The position numbers and the translations under genes are program-made. 64,000 nucleotides of DNA from Chelatococcus asaccharovorans (GTDB taxonomy: Bacteria > Pseudomonadota > Alphaproteobacteria > Rhizobiales > Beijerinckiaceae). The stretch lies in assembly GCF_003201475.1 (NCBI RefSeq), contig NZ_QJJK01000005.1, positions 124,001 to 188,000 of the forward strand, read 5' to 3'. Each line of letters starts with the position of its first letter. Positions within the stretch are counted from its first letter, which is position 1. The notes below the pieces were generated by a model. The model was not told the DNA's origin. It saw nothing but the letters and a program-made list of their open reading frames with translations, and ran no database searches. Positions 18,727 to 26,631 of the stretch are shown piece after piece.

Positions 18727-19494
18727 ATGACAAAAAGATTTGCCCTTTCATCCTCTTTGGCCTGCCTGATGGCGATTTCGTTCCCTGCTCTGGCCGGGAA
18801 TGCGCCCCGCGGCGTGGTCGAACTTTTCACGAGCCAGGGCTGTTCGTCCTGCCCGCCCGCCGATGCCCTGTTGCGGGAGCTTGCCAAGGACACGAGCATC
18901 GTCGCGATCAGCCTGCCCGTGACCTACTGGGACTATCTCGGCTGGAAGGATACCCTTGCCGAGAAGGCCTTCAGCAAGCGCCAGCGAGGTTACGCGGAGG
19001 CGCGCGGCGATGGGCAGATCTACACACCTCAGGCGGTTATCAACGGATCGCGCCATGCGCTCGGATCCGACCGCAAAAGCATCGAGGCAGCCATCGCCAA
19101 CAACGGCGCCGGCGAGAAGGGCAATCTCGACAAGTCGCTCGCCAAGACCGCCCTGACGGTTCCGCTCGACGTCAGCGATACGGCGGGAACGCTCAAGGTG
19201 TCGGTGCCGCGTGGCCAACCCGACCAGACCGCAACACTCTGGGTGCTCGCGATCAGCAGGAGCCATAGCGTGGCGATCGGCCGTGGTGAAAACACCGGCC
19301 GCAACGTCGTCTATACGAATGTCGTGCGGCGCATCACCAAGCTGGGCGACTGGTCAGGCGCCGCAATGACCGTCAATGTCTCGCCCGAGGTCGCTAAGCC
19401 GCCGGGGACCGATGGCTTCGTGATTCTGCTGCAGACGGTTGACAACGGACGTCCGAGTGTGATCCTCGGCGCTGCCAAAAGCGACGGCCTTTAA
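18727..19494 (+). CDS. DUF1223 secreted thioredoxin-like protein
   Basis: A 255-residue exported protein with a cleavable signal peptide (LACLMAISFPALAG, about 10-24). The mature part starts with VELFTSQGCSSCPPADALL, the DUF1223 signature with a CXXC pair (C39, C42) in a thioredoxin-like fold. In other rhizobia DUF1223 genes are found next to acnA. The molecular function is unknown; a redox role in the periplasm is plausible. Confidence 0.9.
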   Translation: MTKRFALSSSLACLMAISFPALAGNAPRGVVELFTSQGCSSCPPADALLRELAKDTSIVAISLPVTYWDYLGWKDTLAEKAFSKRQRGYAEARGDGQIYTPQAVINGSRHALGSDRKSIEAAIANNGAGEKGNLDKSLAKTALTVPLDVSDTAGTLKVSVPRGQPDQTATLWVLAISRSHSVAIGRGENTGRNVVYTNVVRRITKLGDWSGAAMTVNVSPEVAKPPGTDGFVILLQTVDNGRPSVILGAAKSDGL

Positions 19495-19551
19495 GCAACT
19501 GAGAGGCGATCCGTCTCTCGACGGGGCCGCGCAAGCACGGGCCCCGCGACG

Positions 19552-20199
19552 ATGATGACGTTCCTGCCGTCGACCACGATCATCCTGACTTACACCCTTG
19601 CCTGTATCGTCCTCTTCGTGACGCCCGGGCCAGACATGAGCCTGATGCTCGCCAAGACTTTGTCCGGGGGCAGGCGGCAAGGCTTCGCGGCGCTCGTCGG
19701 CACCACGGCCGGCTGCTGCGTCCAGACGATGCTCGCGGCGCTCGGCGTATCGGCCCTGCTCGCCGCCTCCGTCACGGCTTTCACGATTCTGAAGATCGTC
19801 GGAGCGCTGTACCTCATGTGGCTCGCGTTCGAGGCGATCCGCCACGGATCGGCGCTGAGCGTCGACGCCAAACGGCCCGCCAAGCCAATGCCGCTGTGGC
19901 GTACCGCTCTCGTGGGGGTCGGCATCAATCTCACCAACCCGAAGGTCGTGCTGTTCTTCGTGACCTTCCTGCCGCAATTCGTGGAAGCGAGCGACCCGCA
20001 TGCTTCGGCGAAGCTGTGGTTTTTGGGGCTCTATTTCGTCGTCGTCGCGACGCCGCTCTCGATCGCGCTGGTGCTGGCAGCGGACAGGGTCGTCGGCGCC
20101 TTGAAGCGCCGCCCCCGCGTCATGCGCGTCATCGACTATGGTTTCGCCAGCCTCTTCGGCGCCTTTGCCCTCAAGATGCTGACCGTCCAGGGTCGGTAG
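19552..20199 (+). CDS. LysE/RhtB family amino-acid exporter
   Basis: A 215-residue inner membrane protein with about five to six helices. The family signature TPGPDMSLMLAKTLSGGRRQGFAALVG (first ten residues diagnostic) is at about 24, and NPKVVLFFVTFLPQFV at about 128. LysE/RhtB proteins export basic amino acids, homoserine/threonine or analogues; the substrate cannot be told here. The gene stands alone, 57 bp after the DUF1223 gene. Confidence 0.9.
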   Translation: MMTFLPSTTIILTYTLACIVLFVTPGPDMSLMLAKTLSGGRRQGFAALVGTTAGCCVQTMLAALGVSALLAASVTAFTILKIVGALYLMWLAFEAIRHGSALSVDAKRPAKPMPLWRTALVGVGINLTNPKVVLFFVTFLPQFVEASDPHASAKLWFLGLYFVVVATPLSIALVLAADRVVGALKRRPRVMRVIDYGFASLFGAFALKMLTVQGR

Positions 20200-20255
20200 T
20201 CCCGCACCGGCGATTGCGCGCGCATCCGACCTGGATCGAAACAGATCATGCGAAA

Positions 20256-20281
20256 AGAGCCCGTCCTTAGAGACAGGCTCT
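20256..20281. terminator. Hairpin between convergent genes
   Basis: AGAGCC...GGCTCT with TTAG loop forms an 11-bp stem with two mismatches, preceded on the plus strand by AAAA. It could serve as a bidirectional terminator for the exporter gene and the small secreted protein gene. Confidence 0.4.
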
Positions 20282-20347
20282 CATGCCGATGACGCAGCCG
20301 CGCAGGAGACGGAAGCGCCTATTTCATCAGGAGCCCGTCGTTGACGA

Positions 20348-20662
20348 TCAGCGCGCCGCCGGATCAGCCAGGGGCGGCGTCAAATAGACCTTGGGAAACG
20401 GGTTGCGGCCTGCACCGATTCGCGGCGGCAGCGCCTCGTACTGGGGCTGCGCGGCCATAGTCGGCGCCGGAGCCCTGAGGATGCTGCCGGCCGTCACATA
20501 GCCGGAGAGCGAGCCGACCGGCACGACCGTGCCGGGGTCGAGGAAGCTGCGCGGCTGGACGCGGATGGTCCGCGGCTGACGGTTCTGCGCCTCGGCTGCG
20601 GCCGATACGACGAGACCCGCCGCGAGTGTGATTGCAGTCAAGACGAGGGCCTGGGAACGCAT
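20348..20662 (-). CDS. Small secreted protein of unknown function
   Basis: A 104-residue protein with a clear signal peptide (LVLTAITLAAGLVVSAAAEAQ, cleavage near residue 25). The mature 79 residues are Pro/Arg-rich and contain PRTIRVQPRSFLDPGTVVPVG and a NPFPKVYLTPPL end, a composition seen in small periplasmic proteins of Hyphomicrobiales. I recognise no domain. It is monocistronic, with an AT-rich upstream region. Confidence 0.75.
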   Translation of the reverse strand: MRSQALVLTAITLAAGLVVSAAAEAQNRQPRTIRVQPRSFLDPGTVVPVGSLSGYVTAGSILRAPAPTMAAQPQYEALPPRIGAGRNPFPKVYLTPPLADPAAR

Positions 20663-20783
20663 GGGTCACATCCTGCGGTTCAGTTCAATATGGAGATATG
20701 ATCTTACACCCTCAGATACAATCCAAAGGCGAATATTGTTCTTCCTACTTGGAAAACGTCCCATTAACGTTGATTTGGCGCAA

Positions 20784-21692
20784 TCAGGCCGCACGCCTCC
20801 CCTGGGTTATCGCCAGGCGAATGCCGAGAGCAACGGCAACAAGGCCAACGACGAGATTCCAGGTGACAGGCTCATCCAAGAGGAGCGCCGCCAGCAGGCC
20901 GGCGACGACCGGATTGAGCGTCACCGTCACGACAACACGGGTCGGCGTGGTGTGGGTGAGGGCGTAGGCCCACAGGATAAACATGACAGCACCGCAAATG
21001 ACCCCGAGATAGGCAAGCGTCCAGATCTGTGAGGCTGTCCAGATCTGTGAGGCGGATGCCTGCGCCAGCCCGGCGGGTGTGGAGGTGCCTGAAGTGAGGC
21101 AGAGCACGCAGGCAAGGGCTATGACCCCGACGCCCATGCCCGCAGCACAGAACGACAATGTGCCGGACCGCCTGACATAGGGACGAGACCACACACTGTA
21201 GAGCGCCATTCCCAAAGCGGCGCCCATCATGAGGAGATCGCCGCGCCATGCCCCCGGCGGCGCCCCCGACAACCCGGACACGAGCGACACGGCAACGCCG
21301 ACCGTCGCCACCACCACGCCGGCTGTCTTGCGGCCCGTGAGCGGCTCGACCTTGAGGAGCGCGGCCACAAGCATCGTCAAGAGCGGCGCCGTCGCCAGGG
21401 CGAGAGCCGCCCTTCCCGCCGTCGTATAGATTACGGACAGGTTGAATAGGATGGGGAACACGCAGAAGAACAGGACCCCGAGCGCGATCACCGCAGGCCA
21501 GTCGCGCAACGACGGCCAGCGCTCACGGCGGAGAAGGGCAACAGGCAGGACCAGGGCAAATCCGACGCCAAAACGGATGATGCCGAGCATCAGCGCACCC
21601 ACGTCCGCCGCGGCATGGCGGGACGCGACGATTGCCGTCCCGCCCAGCGCGCTAGAAAGCAGGGCCGCCCCGACGCCAGTAGCTTCTTTCAC
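20784..21692 (-). CDS. EamA/DMT family transporter
   Basis: A 302-residue drug/metabolite transporter with about ten helices arranged as two EamA repeats (about 5-135 and 150-290). An 18-bp tandem duplication within the gene gives the direct hexapeptide repeat SQIWTASQIWTL just before a helix, so this strain has six extra residues in a loop. No substrate can be assigned and the gene has no operon partner. Confidence 0.9.
   Translation of the reverse strand: MKEATGVGAALLSSALGGTAIVASRHAAADVGALMLGIIRFGVGFALVLPVALLRRERWPSLRDWPAVIALGVLFFCVFPILFNLSVIYTTAGRAALALATAPLLTMLVAALLKVEPLTGRKTAGVVVATVGVAVSLVSGLSGAPPGAWRGDLLMMGAALGMALYSVWSRPYVRRSGTLSFCAAGMGVGVIALACVLCLTSGTSTPAGLAQASASQIWTASQIWTLAYLGVICGAVMFILWAYALTHTTPTRVVVTVTLNPVVAGLLAALLLDEPVTWNLVVGLVAVALGIRLAITQGRRAA
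21019..21054. repeat. 18-bp tandem duplication inside the EamA gene
   Basis: GTCCAGATCTGTGAGGCT is followed at once by a copy that differs only in its last base. The reading frame is kept. Confidence 0.85.
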
Positions 21693-21883
21693 CCCAACGC
21701 CCCTTCTGCCGATAGCCCGAGTGCGAAAGGGCGACGGAAAGCCTTATCGCTTCATGGTCATCCGCTTTTTGGCCATCGCAGGCGGCAACGTCCAGCTCAA
21801 TCTTGGCCCTTCTCAAGACCACACTGCGCCGGTGATACAACAACCCCGGCACAGCCCATTTTAACGCGTCCTTGTCGACAGCG

Positions 21884-22390
21884 TCATTCCGCCGCCTGCA
21901 TATTGACGGTCCCGACAGCGAGCTTGGTCAGTTTCTTGTCAGTCGCCTTCTCCTCATCCAGATTCTGTTGGAGAACCTTGGCGCAGTCGGCCCGGCCGAG
22001 TTCTTTCGCCCAGGCGACGAGCGTTCCGTAGCGCGTCATCTCGTAATGCTCGACGGCCTGCCCGGCGGCGATGAGGGCCGCGTCGAGCACGCGCGGGTCA
22101 TCGACCTCACCCACGATCTCCTCCGTTTCCGCGATGATGCCGTCGATCGCAGGGCATTCCACGGCCTTGGCCTTGGCACCATGCATGCGGAAGACTTCCT
22201 CCACGCGGGCTATGTGGTTCTTGGTCTCATCGAGATGGGCCTCGAAGCCCTTCTTAAGCTCGCCGTTCGTCGCCTTGTTCGCCATATCGGGCAGTGCTTT
22301 GGCGATTTTCTTCTCGGCATAATAAATATCCTGAAGCGTATGGACGAATAGGTCGTCCATAGTCTTTATATCCTTCGAGAACATACCCAT
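21884..22390 (-). CDS. Ferritin-like DUF892 (YciE/YciF) stress protein
   Basis: A 168-residue four-helix ferritin-like protein. The YciF-type features are the start MFSKDIKTMDDLFVHTLQDIYYAEKKI and the helix-borne Glu/His residues (HYEMTRYGTLVAWA). Family members are stress-induced and bind a di-iron site. AGGAG lies seven bases before ATG 22390. A general-stress (EcfG-type) promoter about 85 bp upstream matches the expected regulation. Confidence 0.92.
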   Translation of the reverse strand: MGMFSKDIKTMDDLFVHTLQDIYYAEKKIAKALPDMANKATNGELKKGFEAHLDETKNHIARVEEVFRMHGAKAKAVECPAIDGIIAETEEIVGEVDDPRVLDAALIAAGQAVEHYEMTRYGTLVAWAKELGRADCAKVLQQNLDEEKATDKKLTKLAVGTVNMQAAE

Positions 22391-22475
22391 CTTAGATCTC
22401 CTCATTATGGAATATGGATAAGCTTGAGTTATTCGCGCCGCGAAAATACCTACAGCTTTTGAAGTCCCAACGAAC

Positions 22476-22500
22476 AACGTGCGAGAGCAGGCACTGTTCC
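22476..22500 (-). promoter_or_regulatory. EcfG-type general stress promoter
   Basis: The minus strand reads GGAAC (22500-22496), 16 bases, then CGTT (22479-22476). This is the EcfG consensus of Alphaproteobacteria (GGAAC-N16/17-CGTT). It points at the DUF892 gene, with a leader of about 80 bases. Confidence 0.8.
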
Positions 22501-22890
22501 ACGTGAACTTGAGTATACGTCTCTGATATAGTCAGGCTTGCGCTCTTCCGATGGACCATGTACCGGCCTGACGCGCCTTACGGCGGGCATCGTGAGGGTG
22601 TGCGCTCGGCGGCGCAAGCGGCCGGTCTAGAGCAAATCCGGCTTGGATCGAATCAGCCGATGCTATCCAAGCCGCGAATTTGCTCGTTTATTTTGGGGTG
22701 GAGCAAGTCCGCAAAAGACGGACTTGCTCGAGGCGTGTTTCCCGTCGACATTCGTCTCGCCACCTTGCAGAATACGAAAATTCGTAGATCGGCGCGGCGG
22801 GCCTGAGCCGTCGCAGGTGCCATGATCGGGCAGGACAAGCCCGGCGCGGCACAACCGTTGGATAATGCAACGGAATCCGGAGGGGGAGGG
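22501..22890. other. Intergenic region upstream of the sugar-acid genes
   Basis: About 390 bp between the divergent DUF892 and uronate dehydrogenase genes. It contains repeat copy D and presumably the promoter of the sugar-acid genes, though no convincing -35/-10 pair could be picked. No gene is seen. Confidence 0.6.
22630..22730 (+). repeat. Two-hairpin repeat, copy D (best preserved)
   Basis: First palindrome: GAGCAAATCCGGCTTGGAT (22630-22648) pairs with an arm ending in AATTTGCTC at 22685. Second hairpin: GAGCAAGTCCG (22701-22711), loop CAAAAGA, perfect return arm 22719-22729. The T-rich linker TTTATTTTGG is shared with copy A. Confidence 0.9.
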
Positions 22891-23700
22891 ATGGCGCGTA
22901 GAATCAATCGCGTTCTCATTACCGGTGCGGGCGGTCGCATCGGCGGGATGTTGCGAACCCAGCTCAGAGGCCGGTACGAGCGCCTTATCTTGTCTGACAT
23001 CATTCCACTGAAGGACATTCAGCCCGGCGAAGATGTCGTCACAGTCGACCTTAAGGACGGCGAGGCTGTCAGGCGCGCCTGCCGCGATGTGGACGCCATC
23101 ATCCACTGCGGCGGCAACCCGCGCGAGAGCCCCTGGCCGGAGATCCTGGAGCCCAACATCATCGGCTCCATCAATGTCTGGGAAGCCGCGCGTCATGAGG
23201 GCGTAGACCGCGTCGTCTATGCGAGCTCAAACCACGCCATTGCTTTCACCCGCCGTAGCGAGATGCTGGACCACAGAAGCGCGCATCGTCCCGACTGCCG
23301 CTACGGATTGTCCAAGGCCTTCATGGAGGATCTCGCTTTCCTCTACGCCTATAAATACGGCGTGCGCGGCTTCGGCATGCGGATCGGCTCGTTCACGCCG
23401 CGCCCGGTGGACGCGCGCGCACTGTCCACGTGGATTTCCCCCCGTGACATGGCGCAATTGGTGAGCGTCGGACTGACGGCCGATTACATCCATGAAATCG
23501 TCTTCGGCATATCGCGCAACAAGCGTGCCTGGTGGGACAACAGCAACGCCTATCGGCTCGGCTACGATCCGCAGGACGAAGCCGAAGCCTATGCCGACGA
23601 AGTCGGCCATATCGTTGGCGACGATCCGATCGCCGAAGAATTCCAGGGATCGCGCTTCGTCTCGATGGAGTTCACCGCCGATCCCAATGATGTCCCCTGA
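22891..23700 (+). CDS. udh: Uronate dehydrogenase-like NAD-dependent SDR
   Basis: Extended SDR of 269 residues resembling bacterial uronate dehydrogenase, which oxidises galacturonate or glucuronate to the aldarolactone. It has TGAGGRIG (11-18), a short IIHCGGNPRE tract, and the catalytic pair Y138 and K142 in YGLSK. The length and the SSNHAIAF motif fit Udh better than sugar epimerases. GGAGGGGGAGGG precedes the ATG. It is followed after 57 bp by mannonate dehydratase, which supports a hexuronate role. Confidence 0.85.
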   Translation: MARRINRVLITGAGGRIGGMLRTQLRGRYERLILSDIIPLKDIQPGEDVVTVDLKDGEAVRRACRDVDAIIHCGGNPRESPWPEILEPNIIGSINVWEAARHEGVDRVVYASSNHAIAFTRRSEMLDHRSAHRPDCRYGLSKAFMEDLAFLYAYKYGVRGFGMRIGSFTPRPVDARALSTWISPRDMAQLVSVGLTADYIHEIVFGISRNKRAWWDNSNAYRLGYDPQDEAEAYADEVGHIVGDDPIAEEFQGSRFVSMEFTADPNDVP

Positions 23701-23757
23701 GCCTTCCGAGAGAGGCCGACACGGTAGCCCGCCCGCTTTCGCGCGACTGAGGAGTGG

Positions 23758-24768
23758 ATGATGTTCGTAGGCACGCAGTTCAAGGCCCGCACGGATGACG
23801 ATTTCCGGGTCATGGCACAGTTGGGCGTCCGCCATGTCTGCGCCGATCCGCCGGGCAATCCGCACGACTGGACGTTCGATGACCTCGAGCGTCACCGTGC
23901 CCACATCGAGAGCTTCGGCCTCGTGCTCGACATGGTCGAACTCCCGCTGAACTCCCGTCCGATCGAGGAAAGCCGCAGCCCGCATATCCTGCTCGGCAAA
24001 AGCCCGGAGCGCGACCGTGAGATCGATTCGATCTGTACGCTCCTGGACCGCGTGGCGCGCGCGGGCATCCCCGCCGTCAAATACAACATGAACATCATCG
24101 GCATTCCCCGCACCGCGCCGGAGGCCGGGCGTGGCGGGTCGATCAACGAGGCGTTCCGCTGGGACAAGGCCGATCACGAGGCTGCGCCGGGACGCGCCGG
24201 CATGCTGCCGGAAGACGAGAACTGGGAGCGGATCGATTATTTCCTCGCGCGCGTCGTACCCGTGGCGACCGCCGCCAAGGTGCGGCTTGCCTGCCATCCG
24301 CACGATCCCTACACCCCGCCGGGCTATCGCGGCGTCACCCGCGTGCTCGGCACGGTCGAAGGGCTCAAGCGTTTCGTGACGATGCATGAGAGCCCTTTTC
24401 ACGGGCTCAATTTCTGCCAGGGGACAGTCGGCGAGATGCTGGACGATCCCGCGCGCGAAATCGGCGAGGTCATCCGCTGGTTCGGCGAGCGCGGCAAGCT
24501 CTTCAATGTGCATTTCCGCAATATCCGGGGGCGCCGCCTCGATTTCATGGAGACGTTTCCGGATGAGGGCGACATGGATATGGTCGCCGCGCTCAGGCTT
24601 TATGCCGACGTCGGGTACAAATACATGGTCATGCCGGATCATGCGCCGAAAGTGTCGGGTGCGGATCCGCAAGGCACCGCCTTCGCCTTCTGCTACGGCT
24701 ATATCATCGGCGCCATGCAGGCGCTCGGGCTCGATCCCCATGGGCCCAAGAGAGCTCCACGCGATTGA
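23758..24768 (+). CDS. uxuA: Mannonate dehydratase
   Basis: UxuA-family TIM-barrel enzyme that dehydrates D-mannonate to 2-keto-3-deoxygluconate. The 336-residue protein has the family metal-binding tracts LACHPHDPYTPP (about 178-189) and VHFRNIRGRR (about 250), and ends in a HGPKRA tail. It is shorter than E. coli UxuA (about 390 residues) but similar to rhizobial forms. It forms a two-gene operon with udh. The exact substrate may be another aldonate. Confidence 0.9.
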   Translation: MMFVGTQFKARTDDDFRVMAQLGVRHVCADPPGNPHDWTFDDLERHRAHIESFGLVLDMVELPLNSRPIEESRSPHILLGKSPERDREIDSICTLLDRVARAGIPAVKYNMNIIGIPRTAPEAGRGGSINEAFRWDKADHEAAPGRAGMLPEDENWERIDYFLARVVPVATAAKVRLACHPHDPYTPPGYRGVTRVLGTVEGLKRFVTMHESPFHGLNFCQGTVGEMLDDPAREIGEVIRWFGERGKLFNVHFRNIRGRRLDFMETFPDEGDMDMVAALRLYADVGYKYMVMPDHAPKVSGADPQGTAFAFCYGYIIGAMQALGLDPHGPKRAPRD

Positions 24769-24794
24769 AAGGCGGGGCGGTCGACAGCCTCGCC

Positions 24795-24940
24795 TGTCAT
24801 CCCGGCCTCGTGCCAGGGACATCTGGTCGTCAGGTCATGGATCCCCTTCCCGGGCTGCTGCGCAACCCGCCGGGGATGACACGGAGCGATTCCTCGGTGT
24901 CATCCCCGGCGGCGCGTAGCGCCGGGAAGGGGATCCAGGG
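24795..24940. repeat. REP-like composite repeat (family 2), left flank of the GIY-YIG gene
   Basis: Contains a GTCATCCCGGC arm at 24797, a 51-bp unit TGGATCCCCTTCCCGG...ACGGAGCG at 24838-24888, and an inverted copy at 24896-24939. The 51-bp unit reappears in direct orientation at 25277-25329. Confidence 0.8.
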
Positions 24941-24973
24941 CGTCGCGACAACGTGGCAATCCGGCATGATCGC

Positions 24974-25261
24974 CTAAGCCGTTGCATCAAGATCGTGCCA
25001 TTCCGGATTGGACCGCTCAATCAACCGGATCTTCCATGCCCGGTTCCATCCCTTGAGCTGTTTCTCGCGCGCAATCGCTTCGCTGATGTCTCGGAAACGC
25101 TCGAAATACACGAGATGAGACACACCGTATTTTTGTGTAAACCCTGGCACAGCCGCCGCACGATGTTGCTCGACACGACGTAGAAGATCGTTCGTTACAC
25201 CAATGTAGAGCGTTCCGTTCCTGCGGCTCGCGAGAATGTACACAGCATAGCGGTCATCCAT
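24974..25261 (-). CDS. GIY-YIG nuclease family protein
   Basis: A stand-alone GIY-YIG domain of 95 residues (UPF0213/YhbQ-like). The motif pair is YAVYILAS (5-12) and TLYIGVTNDLLRRVEQH (about 18-34), with the catalytic Arg in LLRRV and a later Glu in the EAIAREKQLKGW tract. Such small proteins have no firmly known role. It sits on the minus strand between convergent uxuA and the enolase-superfamily gene, and is bracketed by direct copies of a 51-53 bp REP-like repeat. Confidence 0.9.
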   Translation of the reverse strand: MDDRYAVYILASRRNGTLYIGVTNDLLRRVEQHRAAAVPGFTQKYGVSHLVYFERFRDISEAIAREKQLKGWNRAWKIRLIERSNPEWHDLDATA

Positions 25262-25276
25262 GGCGTCGCCGCCAGT

Positions 25277-25329
25277 TGGATCCCCTTCCCGGTCTGCTGC
25301 GCAGCCCGCCGGGGATGACACAGGGAGCG
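25277..25329. repeat. REP-like repeat (family 2), right flank of the GIY-YIG gene
   Basis: A 53-bp direct copy of 24838-24888, with about two substitutions and two added bases. It lies immediately upstream of the GIY-YIG start. Confidence 0.85.
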
Positions 25330-25351
25330 GAATCTAACGCGGCAAAAGCCC

Positions 25352-26611
25352 TCACCCGTCGGTGCGCCGCAACTTCGCCCGCCGCTTCAGCCGCGTCTGG
25401 AAATAGACGTTCTCGCTGACGGTGCCGGTCTCATAGGCCCAGCCATCCTCGGGCGGCATGTCGGCCACATTGCGGCGGCTCGGATAGCGCGCCACCTCCT
25501 CCTCCACGATATCGACGCCAAGACCGGGCGCGGTCGGCACCGGCAGGTGGCCGTCGACGACCTTCAGCACCGGTTCGACGACCTCGTAGCGCCCGGGCCA
25601 GTCGAACTCGACACGCTCCAGCATCAGCGCGTTGGGAATGGTCGCCATCACATGAAGGGCAGCAAATTCCGCCACCGGTCCGAGCGAGCCGGAATGGGGC
25701 GCCATGGTGATGAAATGGCCCTCCGCCATGGCGGCCATCTTGCGCATTTGGGTAATGCCGCCGGCACGGCCCGTGTCGGGCTGGATGACGTCGACCAGGT
25801 CGCGCTCGATATAGGGCCGGATGCCCCAGATGGTGCTGACGCGCTCGCCGGCGGCCAGCGGGATATCGACAGCGTCGCGCACACGCGCCAGGGCATCGAG
25901 ACTCTCCGGCGCCACCGGATCCTCGTAGAAGAGGAGATCGAGCGGCTCCATGGCGCGGCCGACGATAATCGCATCCTGGGGCGTCATCCAGGACGGCCCA
26001 TGCGCGTCGACCATCACGTCGACATCCGGCCCCACCGCCTCGCGCACCGCGGCCACGCAGTCGATATCGACGGCGCCGGTGAAGCCGACCTTCACGCCGG
26101 TGTATCCGCGGGCCATCAGGTCGCGCGCGCGCTCCGGGGTCTTGGCATGGCCGTAGACCCGGATGCGATCACGGAAGCGCCCCCCGAGCAGGTTCCACAC
26201 CGGCTGGCCGAGCGCCTTGCCCTTGATGTCCCACAAGGCCATCTCGATACCGGTGAGGGCGCCGCCGCCGACCGTGCCGAGGATGCCGTGGCCCATCGAG
26301 GCGACATAAAGGCGGTGCCACAGCCGGTCGATATCGCCGGCCTCCTCGCCCACGAGGATCGAGGCGTAGTCCTTGACCGCCGTCTCGATGACGCGTGGCC
26401 AGCCGGAGCATTCCCCGACGCCGGTGATGCCCTCGTCGGTAAAGATCTTCACGAACAGCCAGTTGCGAGAGCCGCGGAAGTCGGCGTCGGCACCAAGGCC
26501 TGCGCTATCTCGTCCCGCACCATCCTGGGCTGCTCCCCCCTGCGAGGCACTCGTCGTTGTCGGACGCGAGCCGACCTGCATCAGATAGGTTTTGACGGCG
26601 GTGATCTTCAT
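25352..26611 (-). CDS. Enolase-superfamily (mandelate racemase/muconate lactonizing) acid-sugar dehydratase
   Basis: A 419-residue protein of the MR/MLE group. The capping domain is residues 1-140 and the barrel carries metal ligands in VMVDAHG (Asp), FYEDPV (Glu) and AAGERV (Glu), and a catalytic-type His in MAPHSGSLGP. The KxK motif of racemases is replaced by VKVGF, which points to a dehydratase such as galactonate/mannonate-type. Residues 15-45 are an unusual Ser/Gly/Ala-rich insertion. It is 20 bp downstream of the ABC ATPase, so it should be cotranscribed with the transporter. Confidence 0.88.
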   Translation of the reverse strand: MKITAVKTYLMQVGSRPTTTSASQGGAAQDGAGRDSAGLGADADFRGSRNWLFVKIFTDEGITGVGECSGWPRVIETAVKDYASILVGEEAGDIDRLWHRLYVASMGHGILGTVGGGALTGIEMALWDIKGKALGQPVWNLLGGRFRDRIRVYGHAKTPERARDLMARGYTGVKVGFTGAVDIDCVAAVREAVGPDVDVMVDAHGPSWMTPQDAIIVGRAMEPLDLLFYEDPVAPESLDALARVRDAVDIPLAAGERVSTIWGIRPYIERDLVDVIQPDTGRAGGITQMRKMAAMAEGHFITMAPHSGSLGPVAEFAALHVMATIPNALMLERVEFDWPGRYEVVEPVLKVVDGHLPVPTAPGLGVDIVEEEVARYPSRRNVADMPPEDGWAYETGTVSENVYFQTRLKRRAKLRRTDG

Positions 26612-26631
26612 GGGACGACTAATCCACCCTT

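Noticed and set aside
24974-25261. GIY-YIG protein as a phage-defence or homing endonuclease
   Set aside because: It is a minimal stand-alone domain with no methyltransferase, specificity domain, intron or defence genes near it; only the repeat association is reported.
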